A program made the position numbers and the translations under genes. A model generated the notes under the pieces. That model worked only from the letters and a program-made list of their open reading frames with translations, was not told the origin of the DNA and did no database searches. 64,000 nt of DNA from Caulobacter sp. SL161 (GTDB lineage: Bacteria; Pseudomonadota; Alphaproteobacteria; Caulobacterales; Caulobacteraceae), in the NCBI RefSeq assembly GCF_026672375.1, contig NZ_JAPPRA010000001.1, positions 62,001 through 126,000 on the forward strand, given 5' to 3'. The first letter of the stretch is position 1. Every line of letters starts with the position of its first letter. Below are positions 1 through 9,387 of this stretch, piece after piece.

Positions 1-437
1 GCAAGGCCCAAAGTCCCAGTGCCAGCATCGGCAAACCCAGCACCAGAATGCGCGGGCTGCACGAGCGCCATGAGTGCCCGTGCAGCAGCTTCAGCGCGGC
101 CTGCACATCAGGACTGGTGATCGCCTGGTAGATCCCCGCGACGGCGCAGACCCCGAAAACCACAGCGCCGACAATCCAGCCACGTCGACCCGAGCCGGCG
201 GGCCGCGACAGGCGCTCCACGGCGAGATAGCCGGCAAGGCCCAGCAGACCGGTATAGATCGCCTTGATCCAGAACATGGGCCCCAGGATCGCCTGACCCA
301 GATCCGGGCGAGCCCGAAGCCAGCCCAGAACCAGAAGCAGCGCGGCCACACCGCCCAGGCTTGCGACAAGGGCAAGGCGGCGCGGCGGCGCAGGCTCGGC
401 CCCCCGCCCTGCATCGGCGGCCAGGGCGTCGATCAGA

Positions 438-451
<14 letters not shown>
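1..451 (-). CDS. nrsF: Anti-sigma factor NrsF (DUF1109), 3' end cut by window
   Basis: Inner-membrane anti-sigma factor that holds SigF inactive until metal stress. Reading the minus strand from a GTG at 451 gives VRTDDLIDALAADAG, a basic stretch, then at least three hydrophobic segments (ALVASLGGVAALLLVLGW, AIYTGLLGLAGYLAV, WIVGAVVFGVCAVAGIY), the DUF1109 layout. A cysteine lies after the third segment (HGHSWRSCSPR); published work on Caulobacter NrsF implicates conserved cysteines in metal sensing. The start is set by AAAGGA six bases upstream and overlaps the end of sigF by 14 nt, so the two are translationally coupled. The C-terminal helices run off the window. Family assignment rests on topology plus position next to sigF. 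Confidence 0.85.
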
Positions 452-1448
<997 letters not shown>

Positions 1449-1527
1449 GCGCCGAACCATCGTTCCCCGTCGCTTCCGGCCGCCCCCAAAAGAGCGGTCG
1501 GGAGCGGCGCGCCTCGAAGATCAGACC

Positions 1528-2370
1528 ATGACCCCTTCCGCCGGCCTTGGCCTCAAATCGCAGCACTATGGCGACGCGATCGCATGCGACGCCGAGGGCC
1601 TCTGGTTCGAGGTTCATCCTGAAAACTACATGTCCGCCGGAGGGCCCCGTCTCGCCGCTCTCGAAGCCGTGCGAGCACGGCGTCCCGTCTCGCTACATGG
1701 CGTGGGGCTCTCTCTGGCGGCCGACACCGACCCGGATCCCGAGCATCTGCAAGCCCTGAAGCGGCTGGTCGATCGCTTCGACCCGTTCGTCGTTTCCGAA
1801 CATCTGGCCTGGTCGACCCATCGCGGGGCGCATCATCCAGACCTCCTGCCCTTCCCCCGCACACGCGCCGCCCTCGACCGCATCTGCGGCAATGTCGCCC
1901 GGATGCAGGACGCCCTGCAGCGCCGCGTACTCATCGAGAACCCCTCGCTCTACCTTCCGCTCAAGGGGCATGCGCTGGACGAGGTCGACTTTCTCGAGGC
2001 CCTGGCGACCCGCACCGGCTGCGGACTGCTCGTGGACGTCAACAACGTCTTCGTCAGCGCCCAAAATCTCGGCTATGCGCCCGAGACCTATCTGGACGCC
2101 CTGCCCGCTCACGCCATCGGTGAGATTCATCTGGCCGGGCACGCGCCGGATCCGGGTGGCTCAAACCTCCTGATCGACACCCACGGCGCGCCGGTCGCGG
2201 AGGTGGTTTGGACGCTGTATGCGCGCCTGATCGCCCGCATCGGGCCACGCCCCACCCTGATCGAGCGTGACGACGACATTCCCGACTTCTCCGCCCTGAT
2301 GGCCGAGCGCAACCGCGCCGTCGCCGTGCTGGCGTCCAGCCAGACCGCTCGCGAGCCCGCGCATGTCTGA
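1528..2370 (+). CDS. bufB1: MNIO (DUF692) bufferin-modifying enzyme BufB
   Basis: A 280-aa TIM-barrel multinuclear non-heme iron-dependent oxidase. Family motifs in order: GLGLKSQHYGD (start), WFEVHPENYM (about 27-36), SLHGVGLSL (about 55-63), VSEHLAW (about 89-95), LIENPSLYL (about 135), GLLVDVNNVFVSAQNLGY (about 166-183), EIHLAGHA (about 200), DTHGAPV and TLIERDDDIP (about 245). The His, Glu, Asp and Asn residues in these motifs are the iron ligands of the family. It should install thiooxazole heterocycles on the central cysteines of the upstream precursor, in the cytoplasm before export. It overlaps bufC by 8 nt (ATGTCTGA), so the partner proteins are made together. Also called gigB. Confidence 0.93.
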   Translation: MTPSAGLGLKSQHYGDAIACDAEGLWFEVHPENYMSAGGPRLAALEAVRARRPVSLHGVGLSLAADTDPDPEHLQALKRLVDRFDPFVVSEHLAWSTHRGAHHPDLLPFPRTRAALDRICGNVARMQDALQRRVLIENPSLYLPLKGHALDEVDFLEALATRTGCGLLVDVNNVFVSAQNLGYAPETYLDALPAHAIGEIHLAGHAPDPGGSNLLIDTHGAPVAEVVWTLYARLIARIGPRPTLIERDDDIPDFSALMAERNRAVAVLASSQTAREPAHV

Positions 2371-3127
2371 GTTGCTGGCCTTCCAGGACGCCTTTGTCGC
2401 CGCGCTCGCAGGCGAGGACGAGCGCCTTTCGCCTTGGTGCGCAGGGCGCGGTGCGCCTCGGGGTCTCGGCGTTTATCGCAACACGATCGCCAAGGGGTGC
2501 GTCGACGCGCTGGCCGAGAACTTCCCGACAGTCCGCGCGCTTGTCGGCGAGGAATGGTTCACCGGCGCCGCGCTGCTGTTCTCCCAGCAATCACCGCCGA
2601 CGCAAGCGGCGCTGCTCGACTATGGCGCGGACTTCCCGTCCTGGCTGGAGCGCTTTCCGCCGGCCGGCGAGCTGCCCTACCTCGCCGGCGTCGCCCATCT
2701 TGATCGCCTGTGGATCGAAGCCCTGTTCGCCGCCGAAGCGCCGCATCTGCAGGCGACGACCCTTTCATCGCTCTCATCGGGCGCCCTGGCGGCGGCGCGT
2801 CTTGATCCACACCCCAGCCTGCGGATGGCGGCTTTCGACGCGGGCTTGCCCGGGCTGTGGCTGGCCGCCCGTGCGGGCGATGAGACGCTTGAGCTGAGCG
2901 AAGCGCCGCAGACCCTGATGCTGATCCGGCGCGCCGGGAGCGTCACAAGCCGTCTCTTGAGCGAGGCCGAAGCCGCGTTTCTGCGCGCAGTTCGACACGG
3001 TGAGCCTCTGGGCGTCGCCGCCGAGCACGCCGCGGAAGCTGATCGTGAAACGCCGATCGCGACCCTTTTCGCCAGCCTGATCGCCGATGGCGTCTTCACC
3101 AACCTGGACCTGGAAACGCACCCATGA
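2363..3127 (+). CDS. bufC1: MNIO partner protein BufC (DUF2063)
   Basis: A 254-aa DUF2063/HvfC-type protein. The N-terminal DUF2063 domain (about residues 5-100) shows [30 protein letters not shown] and [10 protein letters not shown], the usual family start. The second half contains the C-terminal helper domain that contacts precursor and enzyme in related systems. DUF2063 proteins are obligate partners of DUF692 enzymes and recruit the precursor peptide; the role here follows from that and from the 8-nt overlap with bufB. The stop overlaps the start of the DoxX gene (ATGA), so bufB-bufC-bufD form one tightly coupled unit. Confidence 0.9.
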   Translation: MSELLAFQDAFVAALAGEDERLSPWCAGRGAPRGLGVYRNTIAKGCVDALAENFPTVRALVGEEWFTGAALLFSQQSPPTQAALLDYGADFPSWLERFPPAGELPYLAGVAHLDRLWIEALFAAEAPHLQATTLSSLSSGALAAARLDPHPSLRMAAFDAGLPGLWLAARAGDETLELSEAPQTLMLIRRAGSVTSRLLSEAEAAFLRAVRHGEPLGVAAEHAAEADRETPIATLFASLIADGVFTNLDLETHP

Positions 3128-3576
3128 CCTCCTCCGTCTCGCCCTGGCGCGCGCCCTTCATCCTGTTGGCGAAGGCGGCGGAAAAGCTCCTGCCCGAAGA
3201 CATTCTGGCGCTCGTCGCGCGCTTGGGTGTCGCGGCGATCTTCTTTCAATCCGGCAGAACCAAGGTGGACGGCTTGCTGCACATCACGGACGGGACGTAC
3301 GCGCTGTTCGAGACGGAGTACGCCTTGCCGTTGATCCCGCCCGATCTGGCCGCTCACGCCGCGACCTATTCCGAGCACCTGTTCTCGATCCTGCTGGTCT
3401 TGGGCCTCTTCACCCGGATGTCCGCCCTGGCCCTTCTGGGCATGACCGCCGTGATCCAGATGTTCGTGTATCCCGACGCCTGGCCGACGCACCTGTCTTG
3501 GGCGGGCCTGATGCTGGTCCTGATCGCGCGGGGCGGCGGCAGGCTGAGCCTGGACCATGTGACGCGAACGCCCTGA
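3124..3576 (+). CDS. bufD1: DoxX family membrane protein of the bufferin operon
   Basis: A 150-aa DoxX protein with four predicted membrane helices: [22 protein letters not shown] (about 28-50), [21 protein letters not shown] (about 78-98), [15 protein letters not shown] (about 103-117), [14 protein letters not shown]. DoxX proteins often accompany redox and thiol-modifying systems. In bufferin operons a DoxX protein is the usual last gene, with an unproven role, perhaps electron transfer to the oxidase or periplasmic thiol oxidation. The ATG overlaps the bufC stop by 4 nt. No further gene follows before a 124-nt gap. Also called gigD. Confidence 0.88.
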   Translation: MTSSVSPWRAPFILLAKAAEKLLPEDILALVARLGVAAIFFQSGRTKVDGLLHITDGTYALFETEYALPLIPPDLAAHAATYSEHLFSILLVLGLFTRMSALALLGMTAVIQMFVYPDAWPTHLSWAGLMLVLIARGGGRLSLDHVTRTP

Positions 3577-3700
3577 AGAACACCCGCTCTGCGACAATTC
3601 GCCCCACACTAGAATGAATAGGCTTTATGCCCGTTAAGAGTGTTTTTGCTCCTTCAGATCACCGTTACCGGAACGTTGTTCACATTCCGTAGGGGTCGAC

Positions 3701-4201
3701 GTGGGCAGGCAAGCAAACACGTTCAAGTTCCAGGAGGCCGGCGTCCTGATCGTGGACGAAAACACCGGGTTCATGGATCTGACAGCGCAGATTCTCCTGG
3801 GCTTCGGCTTCAGAAAGCTGGAGCGGCGGGGTCTCAAGGAGGCGGAGACCCGCGCCGGCTTTGACCCCGACCTGATCATCGTGGACCCGTTTCCCGACCT
3901 GGACGCGGGCCTTCGCCTGATCGAAGACCATCGGCGGAAGCAAACGGCGGGCTCGCCACCGGCCGTCGTGATCGTGTTGACGGGCCATACGCCGCGCCCC
4001 CTCATCGAGAAGGCGCGCCGCGTGGGGGCCGACTACATCGTGGCCAAGCCCTTTTCGGCCAACACGCTGCTGGATCGCATCCTCTGGAGCACGTCATCGG
4101 TCTTCGCCAATGTCGCTTCCGGGGAGCTTGGGGACGACGACACTGACGACACCCCCCTCCGGGCGTCGATCCAGAGCGCGACAGCGGCGCTTCTCCAATG
4201 A
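3701..4201 (+). CDS. Orphan receiver-domain protein with C-terminal tail
   Basis: A 166-aa protein with a CheY-like receiver at about residues 12-135. Visible features are VLIVDEN (acidic pocket, one of the usual two acidic residues replaced by Asn), IIVDPFP (phosphoacceptor Asp), VLTGHT (switch Thr) and VAKPF (conserved Lys). No output domain follows, only an acidic tail (GDDDTDDTP), so it acts through a partner. It starts at a GTG preceded by AGGGG. The stop overlaps the next ATG (ATGA), tying it to the unknown downstream protein, its likely partner. Phosphorylation is plausible but the weakened acidic pocket leaves it open. Confidence 0.8.
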   Translation: MGRQANTFKFQEAGVLIVDENTGFMDLTAQILLGFGFRKLERRGLKEAETRAGFDPDLIIVDPFPDLDAGLRLIEDHRRKQTAGSPPAVVIVLTGHTPRPLIEKARRVGADYIVAKPFSANTLLDRILWSTSSVFANVASGELGDDDTDDTPLRASIQSATAALLQ

Positions 4202-4626
4202 CCGCCAGCCGCCTGACACGCTTCGTCGACCTGCCGGGCGGAATCGATATCCGCACTGCGCTCGTCCGCGCCCAGGCGAACGCCGAGGCTTATCGCGGAT
4301 CGGCTCTGGAATTGATTGATCAGGCGATCGAGGCTCTGATCGTCGCCGGCGAGGACGTCGACGCGGCCACCGCCGCACGCCTCGCCGAGACCATCCGCTC
4401 ACTGGCGGGCATGTTCGAACTGGCGACGCTGGAGCAGTCCGCCGCCAGTCTGTGTGACATGGTCCGCGCCCTGGTCGAGCGCGGTGCCTGGGACTCCCGA
4501 GCGGTGTGGGTCAATATCCGAGCGCTAAAGATCATCCGGCAGCACGGCGACAGCGAGAACCTGCAGGAGGTCCTGGAAGGCCTCCGTCGGTTAGGCGCAA
4601 AAGCCGCCGCCGGCCGCCAGACCTGA
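4198..4626 (+). CDS. Conserved helical protein coupled to the receiver
   Basis: I do not recognise this 142-aa protein. It is almost entirely alpha-helical by composition, with alternating acidic and hydrophobic residues (LELIDQAIEALIVAGEDVDA, FELATLEQSAASLCDMV, IRALKIIRQHGDSENLQEV) and no signal peptide or membrane segment. It overlaps the upstream receiver gene by 4 nt, so it most likely binds or is controlled by that receiver. It lacks an obvious histidine-phosphotransfer HxxKG motif, although IRQHGDSEN contains a lone exposed histidine. Real gene by coupling and codon pattern; function unknown. Confidence 0.7.
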   Translation: MTASRLTRFVDLPGGIDIRTALVRAQANAEAYRGSALELIDQAIEALIVAGEDVDAATAARLAETIRSLAGMFELATLEQSAASLCDMVRALVERGAWDSRAVWVNIRALKIIRQHGDSENLQEVLEGLRRLGAKAAAGRQT

Positions 4627-4636
4627 CCGTCCTCGA

Positions 4637-5212
4637 TCAGTGCAGGGTGGGACCGCGGGGAACTGACCGCCGCCAGAGCTGGCTGGTGAGGGCGTTGGCG
4701 ACGCCCAACCATCCCAGGTCAGGCGCAGTGCCGCCGCCGACCTTGCGCGCTTCGAGCGCATAGGCCGCCGAGGCCGCCATCGACGCGGTGGCGGCGCCGA
4801 GTTGGCCGCCGACGCGCTTGGCGCCCAGGCCCAGCCACAGAGCGTTGAAGCCCTGCACCAGGCTCCAGATCGTCAGGGCGCGCGTCCTGGCCGGGCTCGA
4901 GGGCGCGTTCCAGGTCCGCAGTCCGGACAAGGTCATGGCGATGAACAGCGGCGGCAGCAGCAGGCTGGTCAACGGCTTCGGCTGATGCGCCACAGGCTCG
5001 TGCATTTCCGCGAACTCGACGGCGTACATCTCATCGTCGAGGGCCCGTTCATGGCGGCGACCCATGATCATCGCCGCGAGGATCGCCCCGCCGGCCAGGG
5101 CCGCGCCGACCGCCACCTGCGCAACTGGATGGTGACGTTCGCGATGGTCGAGCTCAAACGCCTCGCGGCCGGCCAGGGCGCGTTCCCGCGCGGTTCCGTT
5201 GGCGATATGCAT
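4637..5212 (-). CDS. Membrane protein, possible TspO/MBR relative
   Basis: Putative integral membrane protein of 191 aa. After a charged N-terminus (about 1-35) come hydrophobic segments: PVAQVAVGAALAGGAILAAM, LTSLLLPPLFIAMTLSGLRTW, ALTIWSLVQGFNALWLGLG, LGAATASMAASAAYALEA and a final LGWLGVANALTSQLWRR. The Trp-rich second half (LRTWNAP, ALTIWSLVQGFNALW, GVANALTSQLW) is reminiscent of the tryptophan-rich TspO/MBR fold, but that match is by eye only. The start is the second Met at 5212, which has AAGGAG seven bases upstream; a Met ten codons earlier has none. Convergent with the gene pair upstream (10 nt apart). Confidence 0.65.
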   Translation of the reverse strand: MHIANGTARERALAGREAFELDHRERHHPVAQVAVGAALAGGAILAAMIMGRRHERALDDEMYAVEFAEMHEPVAHQPKPLTSLLLPPLFIAMTLSGLRTWNAPSSPARTRALTIWSLVQGFNALWLGLGAKRVGGQLGAATASMAASAAYALEARKVGGGTAPDLGWLGVANALTSQLWRRSVPRGPTLH

Positions 5213-5376
5213 GCGACGCTCCTTATGAACTCTAGGGTTCAAACAGCCCAGCTCAGCCTTGGTTCCAGACCATTCTGACAGCTTTACGGCATCATGACCG
5301 CATAGGGCTCGCGACGCAAAGGACCGCGCCTACGCCTTGGGCTGGCTCCGGCGATGAAAGTGGGGAAATCTGGCGC

Positions 5377-5898
5377 ATGCCCCTGACGATCCGCCCCGCC
5401 CATTTCGAAGAACTGTCGACCATACAGGCCATCGAGCGGCTTTCCGCGCGAAGGTTCGTGGGGTGGATCGACGCGCTTGCCGACGATGATCCATCGCCCC
5501 TGGAGCGCCTGGCGGAGCGGTCGGCGTCCGGGGGATTGCTGGTCGCGGATGTGGAGACAGGCGAGGGCCCGAAAGCCGCCGGCTTCGTGATGTTTCGTCC
5601 GTTGGAGGACAGCCTCTACATCGAACAGATCGACGTGGCGCCGGCCTTCGAGCGCCGCAGGATCGGCGCGACCCTCATCAATGCTGTGGCCGAGCGCGCC
5701 GTCGCCCTCGACCTTTCCAGGCTGACCCTGTCGACCTTCCGAGAGATCCCGTGGAACGCGCCCTACTATCGCAGGCTCGGCTTCGTCGACCTCGGCGATG
5801 AGGCCCTAGGTCCCGCCTTGGCGGAGGTTCGACGCGAGCACCTGGCTCGGGGCCTCGACGAAAGCGCCCGCGTCTTCATGATCCGAAAAGTACCTTAG
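5377..5898 (+). CDS. GNAT family N-acetyltransferase
   Basis: A 173-aa single-domain GNAT enzyme. It begins LTIRPAHFEELSTIQAIE and contains the acetyl-CoA loop DVAPAFERRRIGATLINAV (Q/RxxGxG/A type, about 88-105), then LTLSTFREIPWNAPYYRRLGF (about 125-145), typical of the C-terminal half of GNATs acting on small molecules or protein N-termini. The substrate cannot be told. It ends 4 nt inside the convergent bfr gene, so the two 3' ends overlap. Confidence 0.88.
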   Translation: MPLTIRPAHFEELSTIQAIERLSARRFVGWIDALADDDPSPLERLAERSASGGLLVADVETGEGPKAAGFVMFRPLEDSLYIEQIDVAPAFERRRIGATLINAVAERAVALDLSRLTLSTFREIPWNAPYYRRLGFVDLGDEALGPALAEVRREHLARGLDESARVFMIRKVP

Positions 5899-6374
5899 GC
5901 GGGCAGCTCGCCCATGGCCGACTGGAGGTAGTTGGCTTCGCCCAGCGACTTCACCAGCGACAGCTGGGTCTCGAGGAAGTCGATATGCTCCTCGGTGTCG
6001 CTGAGGATCACGCGCAGGAGTTCGCGGCTGACATAGTCGCGCGCCTGCTCGCACTGGATGATGCCGGGGATCAGCGTCTCGCGCCCCGCCAGCTCGACCT
6101 GCAGGTCGCTGTTCAGGCACTCGGGCACGGTCTCGCCGATCTTCAGCTTGTGCAGGTCCTGAAGGTTGGGCAGCCCCTCCAGGAACAGGACGCGGTTGAT
6201 CAGCATGTCGGCGTGTTTCATTTCGCCGATGGATTCATCATAGGTGATCTTGCCGAGGCGCTTGAAGCCCCAGTTGTCGTACATCCGCGCATGCAGGAAG
6301 TACTGGTTGACCGCCGTCAGCTCGTTGGTGAGCACCGCGTTGAGCAGTCGGATGATGCTGGGATCGCCCTGCAT
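5895..6374 (-). CDS. bfr: Bacterioferritin, heme-containing iron store
   Basis: A 159-aa ferritin that forms a 24-mer, oxidises Fe(II) and stores it as mineral. Ferroxidase ligands seen: Glu18 (TNELTAVNQY), Glu51 and His54 (GEMKHAD), Glu94, and His130. Met52 is the heme ligand. The sixth ligand position, Glu127 in E. coli Bfr, is Thr here (SDTEEHID). The start at 6374 is set by GAAGGAGG seven bases upstream; the reading frame is open further but lacks a second ribosome site. bfd lies upstream on the same strand, 152 nt away, so iron storage and release genes are linked. Confidence 0.96.
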   Translation of the reverse strand: MQGDPSIIRLLNAVLTNELTAVNQYFLHARMYDNWGFKRLGKITYDESIGEMKHADMLINRVLFLEGLPNLQDLHKLKIGETVPECLNSDLQVELAGRETLIPGIIQCEQARDYVSRELLRVILSDTEEHIDFLETQLSLVKSLGEANYLQSAMGELPA

Positions 6375-6526
6375 GGCGGCCTCCTTCGACGTCGAGGATT
6401 CGTACTGGCGGCGACCCTGGGGCAAGCCGAAACAGCGTTCAACCTGAATGTGTGCAAGTGTTTCGCGGTCTCACAGAAATCCGCGAGAACGCGTCTCGGT
6501 CGCGAAAATCGTGGCGCGACGGGGGG

Positions 6527-6712
6527 TTATTCGGCGGCGTAAGCCAGCGCTTCGCGGCTTTCCTGGATCATCTGACGCATCTCGCACACGCACTTGGCGC
6601 ATTGGGCCTGGCAGCCCTTGTGACGGAAGATGTCCGCCGGCCGCGTAGCGCCAGCGTCGATGGCGGCGCGGACTTCGCGCTCGCGGATGCCGTTACAGTT
6701 GCAGACGTACAA
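6527..6712 (-). CDS. bfd: Bacterioferritin-associated ferredoxin Bfd
   Basis: A 61-aa [2Fe-2S] protein. Cys4 and Cys6 (MYVCNCNG) plus Cys38 and Cys41 (QCAKC) are the cluster ligands of the BFD fold; extra cysteines are at 34 and 43. It passes electrons into the bacterioferritin core to release iron as Fe(II). Located upstream of bfr on the same strand, as in many bacteria where iron starvation induces bfd. A Fur-like AT-rich site precedes it. Confidence 0.95.
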   Translation of the reverse strand: MYVCNCNGIREREVRAAIDAGATRPADIFRHKGCQAQCAKCVCEMRQMIQESREALAYAAE

Positions 6713-6734
6713 GGAAAGAACGCCTTACCCGATT

Positions 6735-6752
6735 GAGTGTCATTCTCATCTA
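6735..6752 (-). promoter_or_regulatory. Candidate Fur/iron-regulator site upstream of bfd
   Basis: On the minus strand this reads TAGATGAGAATGACACTC, about 25-40 nt before the bfd start. It resembles the GATAATGATAATCATTATC Fur box in the run ATGAGAATGACA, with mismatches. Iron repression of bfd is common, but this exact match is by eye. Confidence 0.4.
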
Positions 6753-6843
6753 GCGCACCGCGACCGCTTTTGCAACTAACTCTCACTATGGTTAGCAGCG
6801 GCTGGAGGTCGCATGCCGAGGCGAATTGGCCTAAAGCGACCGC

Positions 6844-7488
6844 ATGACGCTCGACTGCCGCCTCTACCTGATCACGCCGCCCGCCCTGACCGACCTCGCC
6901 GACTTCGGGCGACAGCTGGCCCGCGCGCTGGACGGCGGCGACGTCGCCGCCCTGCAGATCCGGCTGAAGGACGCCCCGGATTACCTAGTGGCCGCCGCCG
7001 TGGACGTGCTGGCCCCGATCGCCCAGGCGCGCGATGTCGCGGTGATCCTGAACGATCGTCCCGATCTCGCGGCCCGCCTTCCCGTCGACGGCGTGCATGT
7101 CGGCCAGTCCGACATGTCGTGCAGGGACGCTCGCAAGCTGATGGGCGATCGGATGGTGGGCGTCACCTGCCACGACAGCCGACACCTAGCGATGGAGGCC
7201 GCCGAGGCCGGCGCCGACTATGTCGCGTTCGGCGCCTTTTTCCCGACGAGCACCAAGGACGCGCCGACCCGGGCCGAGCCGGACATCCTGACCATCTGGC
7301 AGGAGACGATGGAAACGCCCTGTGTGGCCATCGGCGGCATCACCGTCGAGAACGCCTCAGGCCTCGCCACGGCCGGCGCCGACTTCCTGGCGGTTTCGGC
7401 CGGTGTCTGGTCGCACGCCCAGGGCCCCGACGCAGCGGTCGCCGCTCTGAACGCCGCGATCGCCGAGGGCCTGGCCGCGCGTAAGTAG
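6844..7488 (+). CDS. thiE: Thiamine phosphate synthase family protein
   Basis: Predicted 214-aa TIM-barrel enzyme joining HMP-pyrophosphate and thiazole phosphate to thiamine monophosphate. Family motifs: LYLITPP at the start, LQIRLKD (about 38-44), [23 protein letters not shown] (about 67-89), [30 protein letters not shown] (about 104-133), AIGGIT (about 163) and [10 protein letters not shown] (about 178-187). The GVTCH motif replaces the more common G.S.H, as in the second thiE-like proteins of alphaproteobacteria, so a paralogue of the classic thiE is possible. It stands alone, divergent from bfd. Confidence 0.82.
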   Translation: MTLDCRLYLITPPALTDLADFGRQLARALDGGDVAALQIRLKDAPDYLVAAAVDVLAPIAQARDVAVILNDRPDLAARLPVDGVHVGQSDMSCRDARKLMGDRMVGVTCHDSRHLAMEAAEAGADYVAFGAFFPTSTKDAPTRAEPDILTIWQETMETPCVAIGGITVENASGLATAGADFLAVSAGVWSHAQGPDAAVAALNAAIAEGLAARK

Positions 7489-7576
7489 TCCCCGATAACA
7501 ACGGTATCTTGTGACGCGCCGCACATCGTCCTAGCGTCCGCCCCAGCGAACAAAAAAGCAGGGGGAGACGCAGATC

Positions 7577-7984
7577 ATGAAGCGGCTCGTAGTGTGTTTG
7601 CTTGGCGTACCGATCCTGGCCCTCGCCACGGCCGCGATCGCGGAGAACTGGAAACTGGCTCCCGGCGAGACCAAGACCTATTACGACGAAGACTTCAGCC
7701 GGGTCGATCAATCGACCGGGCTGGTTGTCACCCGTATCGCCGAGGGCAAGGCTAACGGCCCCTATCGCAACTGGCCCGCCTCCAAGGGCCCCATTCTGAT
7801 CTTCGCGCTCGACTGCGCGGCGGACAAGTGGATGGACCTGGGCATGGACTTCGACGGCACAAAGGGCCTGCCCAAGGGCTGGCGCAAGGAAGCCAAGATC
7901 GACGACATCTCCGGCGCCGTGGGCAAGGCCGGCAAGCTGCTTTGCGAGGCCAAGGAGAGCCTTCCCAAGGTCGAGCTACCCTAG
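7577..7984 (+). CDS. Secreted hypothetical protein
   Basis: A 135-aa periplasmic protein with a signal peptide (MKRLVVCLLGVPILALATAAIAE, cleavage near 22). The mature part has WKLAPGETKTYYDEDFSRVDQ and two cysteines (ALDCAAD, LLCEAK) that could form a disulfide. It resembles, weakly, the surface-adhesin-E type of secreted domains (a short beta-rich fold with Tyr-Asp pairs), but I would not name it on that. AGGGGGAG precedes the ATG. Its 3' end overlaps the convergent ECF41 sigma gene by 9 nt. Confidence 0.75.
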   Translation: MKRLVVCLLGVPILALATAAIAENWKLAPGETKTYYDEDFSRVDQSTGLVVTRIAEGKANGPYRNWPASKGPILIFALDCAADKWMDLGMDFDGTKGLPKGWRKEAKIDDISGAVGKAGKLLCEAKESLPKVELP

Positions 7985-8851
7985 CCCAAGGGCCTGCGAA
8001 TCCAGGTGGGCCAGCTTCTCGGGATTGCGAACGGTGTAGACGGCGACGATCCGTCCAGCATCGATCTCGAGCCCGACAGTCTGGAACACAGCGCCGTCAA
8101 CAGCCAGCACGAACCCAGGCTGGCCGTTGACGCGCGCCAGCCGGACCACGGTGTCTGAGGGCGGCGGCCACTTGCGCCGAACGCCCAGGATCAAGGCGAC
8201 CGCCTTGGCCAGCCCCCGCACAGGGTTCAGGTTCGCGCTGGCCAGGCCGCCGCCGTCGGCGTGCATGACAACGTCCTGCGCCAGCAGGTCGCGAAGCGCC
8301 GCCTCGTCGCCCGTCATCACCGCCTCGAAAAAGGCGGCCGTCAGTCGACGCTCCTGATCGATGCTCGGCTGATGTCGCGGCCTGTCGCGGCGGACGTGTT
8401 CGCGCGCCCGCGAGGCCAGGCGCCGGCAGGCGGTCTCGCTGCGCCCCAGCGTGGCGGCGATCTCGGCGAAGGGCGTATCGAAAACGTCGTGCAGCAGAAA
8501 CGCCGCGCGCTCCAGAGGCGTAAGACGCTCCAGCGCCAGCAGAAACGCCACGGATAGATCCGCGTCGCGGCCCGCGTCGAAATCAGGATCGACCACCGGC
8601 TCAGGCAGCCACTCGCCGACATACACCTCGCGTCGCGCCCGGGCGGACTTCAGGCGATCCAGCGCCAGGCGCGTGACCACCCGGCTGAGGAAGGCCGCAG
8701 GCTCCTGGACCTCAGAGACATCGACCCCACACCAGCGCAGCCAGGCGTCCTGAACGACGTCCTCGGCCTCGGCGCGCGATCCCAGCATACGGTACGCAAG
8801 GCCGGTCATGGCCCGCCGCCGCGTCTCGAAGATGGTCTCCGCGACCGTCAT
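7976..8851 (-). CDS. ECF41-type sigma factor with SnoaL-like C-terminus
   Basis: A 291-aa sigma factor. Region 2 is at about 15-75 (MTGLAYRMLGSRAEAEDVVQDAWLRW) and region 4 at about 115-165 (LTPLERAAFLLHDVFDTPFAEIAATLGRSETACRRLASRARE). It has no cognate anti-sigma gene; instead an extra C-terminal NTF2/SnoaL-like domain (about 180-290) carries the ECF41 DGGG motif (HADGGG) and a final NPEKL, parts known to control core activity in this group. It starts at ATG 8851, overlapping the upstream carboxymuconolactone-decarboxylase-like gene by 4 nt. It should act on its own promoter at 9812-9838. The signal sensed is unknown. Confidence 0.92.
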   Translation of the reverse strand: MTVAETIFETRRRAMTGLAYRMLGSRAEAEDVVQDAWLRWCGVDVSEVQEPAAFLSRVVTRLALDRLKSARARREVYVGEWLPEPVVDPDFDAGRDADLSVAFLLALERLTPLERAAFLLHDVFDTPFAEIAATLGRSETACRRLASRAREHVRRDRPRHQPSIDQERRLTAAFFEAVMTGDEAALRDLLAQDVVMHADGGGLASANLNPVRGLAKAVALILGVRRKWPPPSDTVVRLARVNGQPGFVLAVDGAVFQTVGLEIDAGRIVAVYTVRNPEKLAHLDSQALGLG

Positions 8852-9387
8852 GTCCGCACCGTCACCAAATCGCCGCCGACCTGCACGCGGGAACAGGCCT
8901 TGCCGTGCCCCATCGCGTACTTGACCGTCGGATAGACCCGCGATGCGGCGATGGCGAGCGCGATCGCCGACAGCCCTTGCGACCCCCAGCGCGCGAGCAC
9001 CGCATCGCGTAGGGCGTCCGCGCGGTCCAGATCCTTGTCCAGCGACGCCCTTGCGAACTGATAGGCGAGCGCGGCGTCCGCGCCCATGCTCGCTATATCT
9101 CCCGCCAGCACAGCCCGGAGCACATCGGAAGGCGCCTGGTTTTCCTCGGCGATGCGCACGCCGATCTGCACGCACGGCCCACAATCCTCCGACAGCGTGG
9201 CGGCCAGGCCGGCGGCGGCCAAGGCCACCGGCGGCGCCCCCTCGCGATAGCTCGCCAGCGTGCGCACGCTCTGCAAGGCCCAGAACGCCTTGGGGCTGGC
9301 CGCCAGAAGATCGTGCATATAGGCGCCGTCATAGTCGTAGCGCGTCTCGAAGCGCCGGAGCATCTTCGCCAGGATCATCCGGATCAT
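8848..9387 (-). CDS. Carboxymuconolactone decarboxylase/AhpD-like protein
   Basis: A 179-aa protein of the CMD/AhpD family. The CxxC with its following helix (SEDCGPCVQIGVRIAEEN, about 67-84) matches the AhpD-like redox-active motif, and the rest is helical. In AhpD the CxxC is part of a peroxidase reductase; the family also includes decarboxylases. Genes of this family, or oxidoreductase/epimerase ones, are the usual partners of ECF41 sigma factors. It overlaps the downstream sigma gene by 4 nt and the upstream membrane gene by 4 nt, so the three form one operon. Confidence 0.85.
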   Translation of the reverse strand: MIRMILAKMLRRFETRYDYDGAYMHDLLAASPKAFWALQSVRTLASYREGAPPVALAAAGLAATLSEDCGPCVQIGVRIAEENQAPSDVLRAVLAGDIASMGADAALAYQFARASLDKDLDRADALRDAVLARWGSQGLSAIALAIAASRVYPTVKYAMGHGKACSRVQVGGDLVTVRT

